Shown here piece after piece: positions 3,622 to 9,585 of a stretch of DNA of 12,043 nucleotides. This DNA comes from Bacteroidota bacterium. Its GTDB lineage: Bacteria; Bacteroidota; Bacteroidia; UKL13-3. The DNA lies in the NCBI GenBank assembly GCA_010027395.1, contig RGVD01000061.1:1-12043 (forward strand). Direction: 5' to 3'. Under the pieces are notes generated by a model that saw only the letters and a program-made list of their open reading frames with translations, ran no database searches and was not told the DNA's origin. Positions within the stretch are counted from its first letter, which is position 1, and each line of letters begins with the position of its first letter. Made by a program: the position numbers and the translations under genes.

Positions 3622-6612
3622 ATGAAAGAATATACTTTAAAATTATCAGGTCTTGAACCTCTAATTGTTACCCCCGAATCAAATTTTATCAATGTGGGTG
3701 AACGTACCAATGTTACAGGTTCGGCCAAGTTTTTAAAACTAATAAAAGAAGGCGACTATGATGGTGCTTTGTCTGTAGCCCGCGATCAAGTTGAAGGTGG
3801 AGCTCAAATTATAGATGTGAATATGGATGAAGGAATGTTGGATGGTGCAGAAGCCATGACCAAGTTCCTAAATTTAATAGCATCTGAGCCAGATATCTCG
3901 CGAGTTCCTGTGATGATCGACTCTTCAAAATGGCATATCATCGAAGCTGGATTGAAAGTAGTGCAAGGCAAATGCGTGGTTAATTCTATATCATTAAAAG
4001 CTGGAGAGGAAGAGTTCATTCAACAAGCCAAATTAATCAAACGCTATGGTGCTGCCGTTATCGTTATGGCTTTTGATGAAGTAGGTCAGGCTGATTCTTA
4101 TGAAAGACGAATTGAGATATGTGAACGTGCCTATAGAATCCTTGTAGAAAAAGTTAAATTCTACCCGGGTGATATCATTTTTGATCCTAATATTTTCCCT
4201 GTGGGAACAGGTATGGAAGAGCATCGTAAGAATGCTCTAGATTTTTTTAGAGCAACCAAATGGATAAGAACTAATTTACCTGGAGCACATGTAAGTGGTG
4301 GTGTTTCTAATGTGTCATTTTCATTTAGAGGAAACAATGCCGTGCGTGAAGCCATGCACTCAGCCTTTTTATATCATGCCATAAAAGAGGGAATGGACAT
4401 GGGTATTGTTAATCCTGCCATGTTGGAGGTATATGATGATATTCCGAAAGAATTGCTTGAAAGGGTAGAAGATGTATTGTTGGATAGGAGAGAAGACGCT
4501 ACAGAACGCCTTTTGGAGTTTGCTGAAACGGTGAAACAAAAAGGCAAAGTTGAGGTGTTGAATGAGGAGTGGCGTAATGGAACAGTTGAATCTCGATTAA
4601 GCCATGCCTTAGTAAAAGGTATTGTTGATTTTATTGATGCCGATACTGAAGAGGCAAGACAAAAATTACCAAAACCATTAGATGTAATTGAAGGCCCATT
4701 GATGGCTGGAATGAATGTAGTTGGTGATTTGTTTGGTGCTGGCAAAATGTTCTTACCTCAAGTGGTAAAAAGCGCTAGGGTGATGAAAAAAGCGGTTGCT
4801 TATCTAATGCCTTATATGGATGAAGAGAAACGCAAGCAAACAGAAGCCCTCTCTAAATCTCTCCCTAAGGGAGAGACTTTGGGCGAAGAGGAGTATGGAT
4901 ACGAAACAGCGGATACAGCTCTTTATCCATTATTAAAAGAATTTGTTCTTCAAAATAGAAACAACCCAACAGATGCAGAAGAAATTTTATGGAATATTTT
5001 AAAAGGCAAAAAATTGGATGGATACAAATTTAGAAGACAACAAATTATTGGAAGATTCATAGCAGATTTTGTTTGTTTAAAAAAGAAACTAGTTATCGAA
5101 TTAGATGGAAAGATTCATCAATTACCAGATAATATTGAATCGGATAAGCAAAGAACAGAATGGCTTGAAGGCATGGGCTATAAAGTAATTCGTTTTGATA
5201 ATGACCGAATATTCGCGGACATTGATAATGCACTAAACGAGATTTTGATCTGCCTGAAATCATTGAGTGATGTGGAGTCAGAAGTCATCCCCTTAGGGGA
5301 GGATTTAGGTGGGGCATGTAAGATTTTAATGGCTACTGTAAAAGGTGATGTACATGATATTGGAAAAAATATTGTGGGTGTGGTAATGGCATGTAATAAT
5401 TTTGAAATTATTGACATGGGTGTGATGGTACCAACAGATAAAATTCTGGCAAAAGCCATTGAAGAAAAAGTAGATGTGATTGGCTTGAGTGGTTTGATTA
5501 CACCTAGTTTAGATGAGATGGTAGGTGTGGCAAAGGAGATGGAAAGATTGGGTATGAAAATACCTTTATTAATTGGAGGTGCTACAACATCGAGGGTACA
5601 TACAGCAGTGAAAATAGATCCTCATTACAGTGGTTCTGTTGTTCATGTAATTGATGCAAGTAAAAGTGTGCCAGTTGTTCAAAGCCTCATCAGTAAAGAG
5701 TTTGGCGAGGCTTATCACAAGAAACTAAAAGAAGATTATAGCCAATACCGAGAAGATTATAAAAACCGCAAGCGAGATAAAAATTTTGTAAGCCTTGAAA
5801 AAGCACGTTCTACCAAAGTGGGTGTCGATGTTGCCAATATTGTGAAGCCTGCATTTACGGGTACCAAAGTTTTTGAAGATTATCCATTAGAGGATTTAAG
5901 ATCATATATTGATTGGACTCCATTCTTTGCAACATGGGAATTAGCTGGTCGATACCCTAAAATATTGGATGATGCCATCATTGGATCTGAAGCAAAAAAA
6001 CTGTTTGATGATGCTAATAAGATGTTGGATGAAGTGATTAGTAAAAAGCTTCTTACTGCCAAAGCAGTGGTAGGTTTTTGGCAAGCCAATTCAGTAAGCG
6101 ATGATGTTGTTATCGATTCAAACGGAGTCGAGAACACCTTTCACTTCCTACGTCAACAATCAGAAAAAGCAGATGGCCAACACTACAATTGTTTAGCAGA
6201 TTTTGTGGCAGCTAAAGAAACAGGTGTTAGCGATTACATGGGAGGATTTGCAGTAACGGCTGGTATAGGTATTGAGCCTTTGGTTGAAGCTTATGAAAAA
6301 GATCATGACGATTACCATAGCATCATGATTAAAGCCATTGCAGATAGATTGGCAGAAGCATTTGCAGAGCGCATGCATGAGCTTGTTCGTAAAGAATATT
6401 GGGGTTATGCTTCAAATGAAAATTTAAGCAGTGAAGATTTGATAAAAGAGGAATACCAAGGTATTCGCCCTGCTCCTGGCTATCCTGCTTGTCCTGACCA
6501 TACTGAAAAGCGTACCTTGTTTAATTTGTTAGATGCTGAAAATAAAATTGGATTGCACCTTACAGAAAACTTTGCTATGTATCCTGCTGCGGCTGTGAGC
6601 GAGGCAAAATAG
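3622..6612 (+). CDS. metH: Methionine synthase part 2 (pterin, Cap/B12 and AdoMet domains) with an in-frame DUF559 insertion and truncated end
   Basis: This ORF carries the modules of cobalamin-dependent methionine synthase that move a methyl group from methyl-tetrahydrofolate through cobalamin to homocysteine. Residues 1-280 are the pterin-binding barrel (NVGERTNVTGS, IDVNMDEGM, FDPN). Residues 290-403 are the Cap helices (DVIEGPLMAGMNVVGDLFG, FLPQVVKSARVMK). The B12 Rossmann domain begins at about 567, with D576-x-H578-xx-G581 providing the cobalt-ligating histidine, S623, and GG652-653. The AdoMet-activation domain occupies about 740-993, with R949-PAP-GYP955. Two things are abnormal. Residues 409-565 contain a foreign DUF559 nuclease domain in the Cap-B12 linker. 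The end is also lost: after AAAVS (993) the frame reads EAK and stops, where homologues continue with GWYFSHP...GK. At 996 residues it is longer than usual only because of the insert. Activity is uncertain. Confidence 0.92.
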   Translation: MKEYTLKLSGLEPLIVTPESNFINVGERTNVTGSAKFLKLIKEGDYDGALSVARDQVEGGAQIIDVNMDEGMLDGAEAMTKFLNLIASEPDISRVPVMIDSSKWHIIEAGLKVVQGKCVVNSISLKAGEEEFIQQAKLIKRYGAAVIVMAFDEVGQADSYERRIEICERAYRILVEKVKFYPGDIIFDPNIFPVGTGMEEHRKNALDFFRATKWIRTNLPGAHVSGGVSNVSFSFRGNNAVREAMHSAFLYHAIKEGMDMGIVNPAMLEVYDDIPKELLERVEDVLLDRREDATERLLEFAETVKQKGKVEVLNEEWRNGTVESRLSHALVKGIVDFIDADTEEARQKLPKPLDVIEGPLMAGMNVVGDLFGAGKMFLPQVVKSARVMKKAVAYLMPYMDEEKRKQTEALSKSLPKGETLGEEEYGYETADTALYPLLKEFVLQNRNNPTDAEEILWNILKGKKLDGYKFRRQQIIGRFIADFVCLKKKLVIELDGKIHQLPDNIESDKQRTEWLEGMGYKVIRFDNDRIFADIDNALNEILICLKSLSDVESEVIPLGEDLGGACKILMATVKGDVHDIGKNIVGVVMACNNFEIIDMGVMVPTDKILAKAIEEKVDVIGLSGLITPSLDEMVGVAKEMERLGMKIPLLIGGATTSRVHTAVKIDPHYSGSVVHVIDASKSVPVVQSLISKEFGEAYHKKLKEDYSQYREDYKNRKRDKNFVSLEKARSTKVGVDVANIVKPAFTGTKVFEDYPLEDLRSYIDWTPFFATWELAGRYPKILDDAIIGSEAKKLFDDANKMLDEVISKKLLTAKAVVGFWQANSVSDDVVIDSNGVENTFHFLRQQSEKADGQHYNCLADFVAAKETGVSDYMGGFAVTAGIGIEPLVEAYEKDHDDYHSIMIKAIADRLAEAFAERMHELVRKEYWGYASNENLSSEDLIKEEYQGIRPAPGYPACPDHTEKRTLFNLLDAENKIGLHLTENFAMYPAAAVSEAK
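4847..4880. repeat. Left inverted repeat of the DUF559 cassette
   Basis: It contains CTCTCTAAATC followed by a near-palindrome, CTCTCCCTAAGGGAGAG, then ACTTT. It matches the complement of 5281-5314 at 24 of 34 positions, with shared CTAAATC, CCCTAAGGG and GACTT blocks. It is translated as part of MetH (LSKSLPKGETL). Confidence 0.75.
5281..5314. repeat. Right inverted repeat of the DUF559 cassette
   Basis: It contains GAAGTCATCCCCTTAGGGGA and then GGATTTAGGTGGGG, the inverted partner of 4847-4880, with its own CCCCT/AGGGG palindrome. It is translated as SEVIPLGEDLGG immediately before the MetH B12 domain resumes. Confidence 0.75.
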
Positions 6613-6704
6613 CCAAAGACCAAGTAGAAGAGTATGCTAAACGAAAAGGCGAAAGTGTTGAATGGGTTGAAAAATGGCTTGCTCCTAATTTGGGGTATGA
6701 TTAG
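6603..6704 (+). pseudogene. Out-of-frame 3' end of metH (33 codons)
   Basis: Read from 6603, in the -1 frame relative to the metH ORF, the DNA encodes GKIAKDQVEEYAKRKGESV followed by EWVEKWLAPNLGYD and TAG at 6702-6704. This is the standard MetH C-terminus, ending in WLAPNLGY. Comparison with the E. coli protein from memory (AVSGWYFSHPDSKYYAVAQI) indicates that 14 codons (42 nt) between AVS and GKI are replaced by 2 nt. This is a deletion of about 40 bp that also shifts the frame. A natural deletion or an assembly error would both look like this. Confidence 0.85.
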
Positions 6705-6712
6705 AAGAAAAT
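6678..6712. repeat. Direct repeat copy 1 (native metH 3' end)
   Basis: The 35 bp beginning CTTGCTCCTAATTTGGGG and ending GATTAGAAGAAAAT match 7270-7304 at 32 of 35 positions. This copy encodes LAPNLGYD-stop, the normal MetH ending, so it is the original. The two copies bracket the toxin-antitoxin genes. Confidence 0.85.
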
Positions 6713-6742
6713 ATGGCATTTTATTTTTCAATGAACAATAAT

Positions 6743-6750
6743 TAATTTTG
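6743..6750 (+). promoter_or_regulatory. Putative -7 box for the toxin-antitoxin pair
   Basis: TAATTTTG matches TAnnTTTG and lies 7 bp upstream of the antitoxin ATG. No convincing -33 element is seen. If used, transcription would begin at or within a few bases of the start codon, giving an almost leaderless mRNA. Confidence 0.4.
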
Positions 6751-6757
6751 TGTTGTT

Positions 6758-6967
6758 ATGAAACTTACCTTAAACATTCAGGATGCTTCCACAAATAAAG
6801 CCTTGTCGCTAATTGAGTATCTAAAATCTTTAGATTTTCTTACTGTTGAGCAAGAAGAAATAATAATTCCTGAATGGCATCAACAAATAGTTAGAGACAG
6901 AATAGAGTCTTTAGAAGTATCAAAATTTTTGGATTGGGATGATGTGAAAGAAACCATAAAAAAGTAA
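6758..6967 (+). CDS. Putative antitoxin of a ParE/RelE-type toxin-antitoxin pair
   Basis: This 69-residue, acidic protein ends in a segment (IPEWHQQIVRDRIESLEVSK then FLDWDDVKETIKK) that resembles the addiction-module component family, whose C-terminal region typically has a charged 'E.....R....G/S....W.E' pattern ending in a helix. Its TAA overlaps the ATG of the toxin gene by one base (6967), the usual tight antitoxin-first arrangement. Its role would be to neutralise the toxin by direct binding and possibly to repress its own promoter. The N-terminal half (KLTLNIQDASTNKALSLIEY) has no recognised DNA-binding motif. Function is inferred mostly from its partner and gene order. Confidence 0.75.
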   Translation: MKLTLNIQDASTNKALSLIEYLKSLDFLTVEQEEIIIPEWHQQIVRDRIESLEVSKFLDWDDVKETIKK

Positions 6968-7266
6968 TGGGTTTTAAAATTCATATCCATCCAAAAGCTT
7001 ATACTGATATTCAAAAAGCCGTTGATTATTATAATGAGCAACAGAAAGGATTAGGAGAAAAGTTTTATAAGACAATTGTAAAATCCTTTGAAACGTTGAA
7101 AGCCAATCCATATTATCAAATTAGATATGATAATATTAGATGTTACTATACAAATCCATTTCCCTTTTTAATTCACTTCAATATTGATGAAGAGCAAGGG
7201 AAGGTTTATGTTTTAGCTATTATACACACGTCTTTAAACCCAGATAATAATTGGATTAGAAGGTAA
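6967..7266 (+). CDS. ParE/RelE superfamily toxin
   Basis: This 99-residue, basic protein has the length and pattern of the ParE/RelE fold. An N-terminal strand (FKIHIHPKAYTDI) is followed by two helices (QKAVDYYNEQQKGLGEKFYKTIVKSFETL with LKANPYYQ). Then comes a strand series (NIRCYYTNPFPFLIHFNID, VYVLAIIHTSLNPDNNW). The 'YY..Q..GLGE.F......F..L..NP' signature and the closing 'V..I.H...(N/D)P..W' are the family hallmarks. It could act on DNA gyrase (ParE-like) or ribosome-bound mRNA (RelE-like), and the sequence does not decide between these. It is coupled to the antitoxin by a one-base overlap. The pair lies between two copies of the metH 3' end, which suggests acquisition. Confidence 0.88.
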   Translation: MGFKIHIHPKAYTDIQKAVDYYNEQQKGLGEKFYKTIVKSFETLKANPYYQIRYDNIRCYYTNPFPFLIHFNIDEEQGKVYVLAIIHTSLNPDNNWIRR

Positions 7267-7269
7267 ATA

Positions 7270-7304
7270 CTTGCTACAAATTTTGGGTATGATTAGAAGA
7301 AAAT
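7270..7304. repeat. Direct repeat copy 2 (duplicated metH 3' end)
   Basis: This 35-bp match to 6678-6712 (three mismatches) lies 4 bp after the toxin stop. In the corresponding frame it would read LATNFGYD-stop, a diverged version of the MetH terminus with no gene in front of it. It also supplies the -33 TTTG of the next promoter. Confidence 0.85.
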
Positions 7305-7312
7305 TATATTTG
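7282..7312 (+). promoter_or_regulatory. Bacteroidota-type promoter of the four-gene exported-protein cluster
   Basis: TTTG at 7282-7285 and TATATTTG at 7305-7312 are separated by 19 bp, a full consensus match. The start of transcription would be at about 7318-7320, some 20 bp before the TTG start of the first gene. Confidence 0.65.
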
Positions 7313-7337
7313 ACTTAATCCTAATATCTTCAACCTA

Positions 7338-7781
7338 TTGAGAAACCTATTCTTTTATATCATTCTCTTATCAAATTTATTTATGGCTTGCTGCTATAGT
7401 GGAGAAGACATTTGGATTTCAAAACCTAATTATTTTAGGAAAATCATGCTAACTGATACTACCGATAGAATATTAAAAATTAGTTATTTTGGTTCTAATA
7501 AAACATTTGCTCCTAATGATACTTTTACTGACTTAACAATTTCTGAAAATACTGAAACAACCTTATATATTGAAACAAAAAGTAGGATAGATACCATCAC
7601 ACTTAATGTAGGTTATACATACAGTTATGAGGGTAGCAGCTGCTCAAAAGGAACGCTTATTAAAAACTTGAGAGAAAGCCCTACTATTGTTAAGCATACT
7701 TTTAGCAAAGCGTATTTTAAACAATTGACTGCGAATAATTATAATGGTTCTATTAATGATGTATTATTTATTACTCCCTAA
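7338..7781 (+). CDS. Putative lipoprotein of unknown function
   Basis: The product has 147 residues and begins at TTG. The frame is closed by TGA at 7311 and contains no ATG before the mature region, so a non-ATG start is required. The N-terminus, MRNLFFYIILLSNLFMACCY, is a signal peptide with Cys after LFMA, read as a lipobox. The residues after it (CYSGED) are acidic, which in Bacteroidota can mark surface-exposed lipoproteins, though this match is loose. The rest is Thr/Ser-rich and predicted to be beta-strand-like (DTFTDLTISENTETTLYIE, ITLNVGYTYSYEG). It is three bases from the next gene and begins a tight four-gene cluster. No family recognised. Confidence 0.7.
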   Translation: MRNLFFYIILLSNLFMACCYSGEDIWISKPNYFRKIMLTDTTDRILKISYFGSNKTFAPNDTFTDLTISENTETTLYIETKSRIDTITLNVGYTYSYEGSSCSKGTLIKNLRESPTIVKHTFSKAYFKQLTANNYNGSINDVLFITP

Positions 7782-7784
7782 TAC

Positions 7785-8453
7785 ATGAAAAAATTATTAC
7801 TCATATTTTTTTGTTTGCTACTGTTTGAAAGCAATGCTCAAATAGACAAAAATAATTCTAGTGCTATTCATCTTATTGGTATTCAAGCAAGGTTAATAGA
7901 TTTGATGCCATTTGAGCTATCATATATCAAATTAAAAAAGAAAGGTTTATCGTTTGCCATTAGAGGTGGGTATGGTAAGGGTGACAAAAATAAAAGTGAA
8001 ACTAATACCTATAGAAATTATTCCGTTTATAGGCCAACTTTATTTACATATAGCCAAAGTTTTGAATCTTATTTTATTAAACCAGGGATAGTGTTTGCCA
8101 GTAATAAAAGCCCAATTTTTAGATCTATTTATCTGATAAATTACAGCATTGCAAAGAGCTATGATAAAATGATTATTACAGCAGATGACCCAATTTTTGA
8201 TTCCTACATACAGACCAATAAAGAAAGTCATGTTTATCAATCATTAGAGTTTGAGGGCAATCATCAATTGAATTTATTCAAGGAGAAAATTTATTTTGGA
8301 TTTGGTTATATTTTTGGAGTAAAAACAGTTAATGATGTGCCGTTTAAAAGTATTCTGAAAGGAATCGATGAGGGCTCTCAATATTCTCCATCCCAAGGAA
8401 TTGGTAAATATATTTATATCAATTCAAATATGAGTTTAATGTACAAACTATAA
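7785..8453 (+). CDS. Exported protein, probable small outer-membrane beta-barrel
   Basis: The 222-residue product opens with MKKLLLIFFCLLLFESNAQ, a clear signal peptide with cleavage expected after SNA. The mature part alternates polar and aromatic residues in strand-sized blocks (PFELSYIKLKKKGLSFAIRG, SFESYFIKPGIVFAS, KIYFGFGYIFGVK) and ends in strand-like YINSNMSLMYKL. This is the general look of a small outer-membrane barrel in Bacteroidota. No conserved domain is named with confidence. It is spaced 3 bp from the upstream lipoprotein and 2 bp from the next gene, indicating one operon. It could equally be a periplasmic beta-protein. Confidence 0.7.
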   Translation: MKKLLLIFFCLLLFESNAQIDKNNSSAIHLIGIQARLIDLMPFELSYIKLKKKGLSFAIRGGYGKGDKNKSETNTYRNYSVYRPTLFTYSQSFESYFIKPGIVFASNKSPIFRSIYLINYSIAKSYDKMIITADDPIFDSYIQTNKESHVYQSLEFEGNHQLNLFKEKIYFGFGYIFGVKTVNDVPFKSILKGIDEGSQYSPSQGIGKYIYINSNMSLMYKL

Positions 8454-8455
8454 CA

Positions 8456-8947
8456 ATGAAAATGATATTAATAAGTACATTGTTTTTTTGTTTGATGATG
8501 CTTCATTTACCAACCTATGCACAACAAAATAGAATCCAATTTGTTAACAGAAAAACCCAATCAAAACATACTTATAGGTTGCCTAAAATTGCTTATTTGA
8601 AAATTGCAGGTGACGAGCCAAATATTTCAAGCAGAGTTATATTAGATTCAGTAAAAAATGACTCAATATATGTAAGCAATCCAAATAGGAAAGCACAAAG
8701 TTTGGCAATTGCAGTGAGTCAAATTTCTAAAATAAAAATACCCAAAAACCCTGTATTGCAAGGGTTGAAATATGTAACAACAGGTATTTCAAGTATCAGT
8801 GCATTAGCTTTACTTAATGTAGCTGATAGTAAACACAGCAGTGCAGCATTTGCTGCTTCCATGGTTTATACTGGTATTGCAATTGGGGTAAATATTGGGC
8901 ATAAAAGAATTTATAGTCCACTTGATTTTTTGATATGTAGCAAATGA
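8456..8947 (+). CDS. Exported or membrane protein of unknown function (tandem paralogue 1)
   Basis: The product has 163 residues. Signal peptide: MKMILISTLFFCLMMLHLPTYA, then QQ. A soluble beta-like part follows, with NRKTQSKHTYRLPKIAYLKI, then DSVKNDSIYVSN and VSQISKIKI. The C-terminal third has two hydrophobic segments (about 103-121 and 128-147). The layout (signal, 'K..yrL..i.ylKi', 'D.V..DsIyV', 'SQI..I', then hydrophobic segments) recurs in the next gene, implying an old tandem duplication. Its stop overlaps the next ATG by 4 bp (ATGA), so translation is coupled. Function unknown. Confidence 0.7.
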   Translation: MKMILISTLFFCLMMLHLPTYAQQNRIQFVNRKTQSKHTYRLPKIAYLKIAGDEPNISSRVILDSVKNDSIYVSNPNRKAQSLAIAVSQISKIKIPKNPVLQGLKYVTTGISSISALALLNVADSKHSSAAFAASMVYTGIAIGVNIGHKRIYSPLDFLICSK

Positions 8948-9525
8948 AGCAATTAGTTTTTCTTCTATCATTTTTTCTATTTTTAAGCATTGATTCAAAT
9001 GCCCAAAGAGGAAACTATGTTGAATTGAAAAATAAAAGCAAAAATAAGACCAATAAATTACGATTTGATCAAGTTTATGTCATTAAGTTGAAGTCCAAAT
9101 TCATTAACAACATATCAACGAGATTAGTTGATGAACATAGAAAGAATGAATACTTAAAGCTTGAGCTTACAAACGCCAACTTAGATACACTGTTTTTTGA
9201 GGATTCTATCATAGTGCCTTATTCTCAAATAGAATGGATTTGTAATAAAGATAAATCTTATATGGCAAGGGTGGCCTTGATTGTAATAGATTATACAACA
9301 ATGTTCTTTATGAACTCATATTTTTCAAATAGAAATGAAACTGGATTTGCCATAAATTATGAAATAGTTTTAGGTATTTTGCCTTTAGCCATAATCATGC
9401 CTGCAACCCTAGCAAACGAATACTATATCACAGATAATTGGATTGTAAATGAAGTAGGAGCTAAAGATATTTTTAAACGAAAAAATAATGCAATTCAGCA
9501 AAAATCAATATTCGACAAATACTAA
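8944..9525 (+). CDS. Exported or membrane protein of unknown function (tandem paralogue 2)
   Basis: The product has 193 residues. Signal peptide: MKQLVFLLSFFLFLSIDSNA, then QRG. The mature start (YVELKNKSKNKTNKLRFDQV) followed by YVIKLK parallels the same region of the preceding protein. A LFFEDSIIVPYSQIEWI block corresponds to that protein's DSIYV...SQISKI. Two hydrophobic stretches (about 109-125 and 140-158) follow, then a polar tail ending in IFDKY. It is the last gene of the four-gene cluster and converges with kup. No family recognised; a membrane-anchored periplasmic component is plausible. Confidence 0.7.
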   Translation: MKQLVFLLSFFLFLSIDSNAQRGNYVELKNKSKNKTNKLRFDQVYVIKLKSKFINNISTRLVDEHRKNEYLKLELTNANLDTLFFEDSIIVPYSQIEWICNKDKSYMARVALIVIDYTTMFFMNSYFSNRNETGFAINYEIVLGILPLAIIMPATLANEYYITDNWIVNEVGAKDIFKRKNNAIQQKSIFDKY

Positions 9526-9585
9526 ACTATATAGAATGGATGATTGATTTTTAATGATTCGTTAAAAGTAGTCATTCAAATCTAA
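9526..9585. other. Convergent intergenic gap without a clear terminator
   Basis: The 60 bp between the stops of the exported-protein cluster and kup are AT-rich. A partial repeat (GAATGGATGA and AGTCATTC) could make a weak stem, but it is poorly matched and not followed by a T-run in either direction. No intrinsic terminator is called. Confidence 0.5.

Larger units (their letters stand above)
4847..5314 (+). mobile_element. DUF559 nuclease-domain cassette inserted in frame within metH
   Basis: The 468-bp unit is bounded by inverted repeats at 4847-4880 and 5281-5314 and is exactly 156 codons long. It encodes MetH residues 409-565. The core (about 432-545) is a DUF559/Vsr-like PD-(D/E)XK fold: NPTDAEEILWNIL, FRRQQIIGRFIADF (D482), VIELDGKIH (E493, D495, H499), RTEWLEGMGYKVIRF. 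The putative catalytic residues are intact. It has no start codon of its own at the expected place, no stop and no transposase. Joining 4846 to 5315 restores a plausible MetH linker (KQTEACKILMATVKGDVHDIG), which supports a precise insertion. Confidence 0.85.

Noticed and set aside
4374..4745. Minus-strand 123-codon ORF inside metH
   Set aside because: It is antisense to the conserved Cap region of MetH; its Ser/Thr-rich composition is typical of a shadow frame.
4847..5314. Insertion sequence with its own transposase
   Set aside because: The 468 bp encode only a DUF559-type domain; no transposase motif and no clear target-site duplication at the borders.
4834..5320. Intein in MetH
   Set aside because: There is no Cys/Ser/Thr at the right splice junctions and no terminal His-Asn motif; the insert has DUF559 and inverted repeats instead of Hint-domain blocks.
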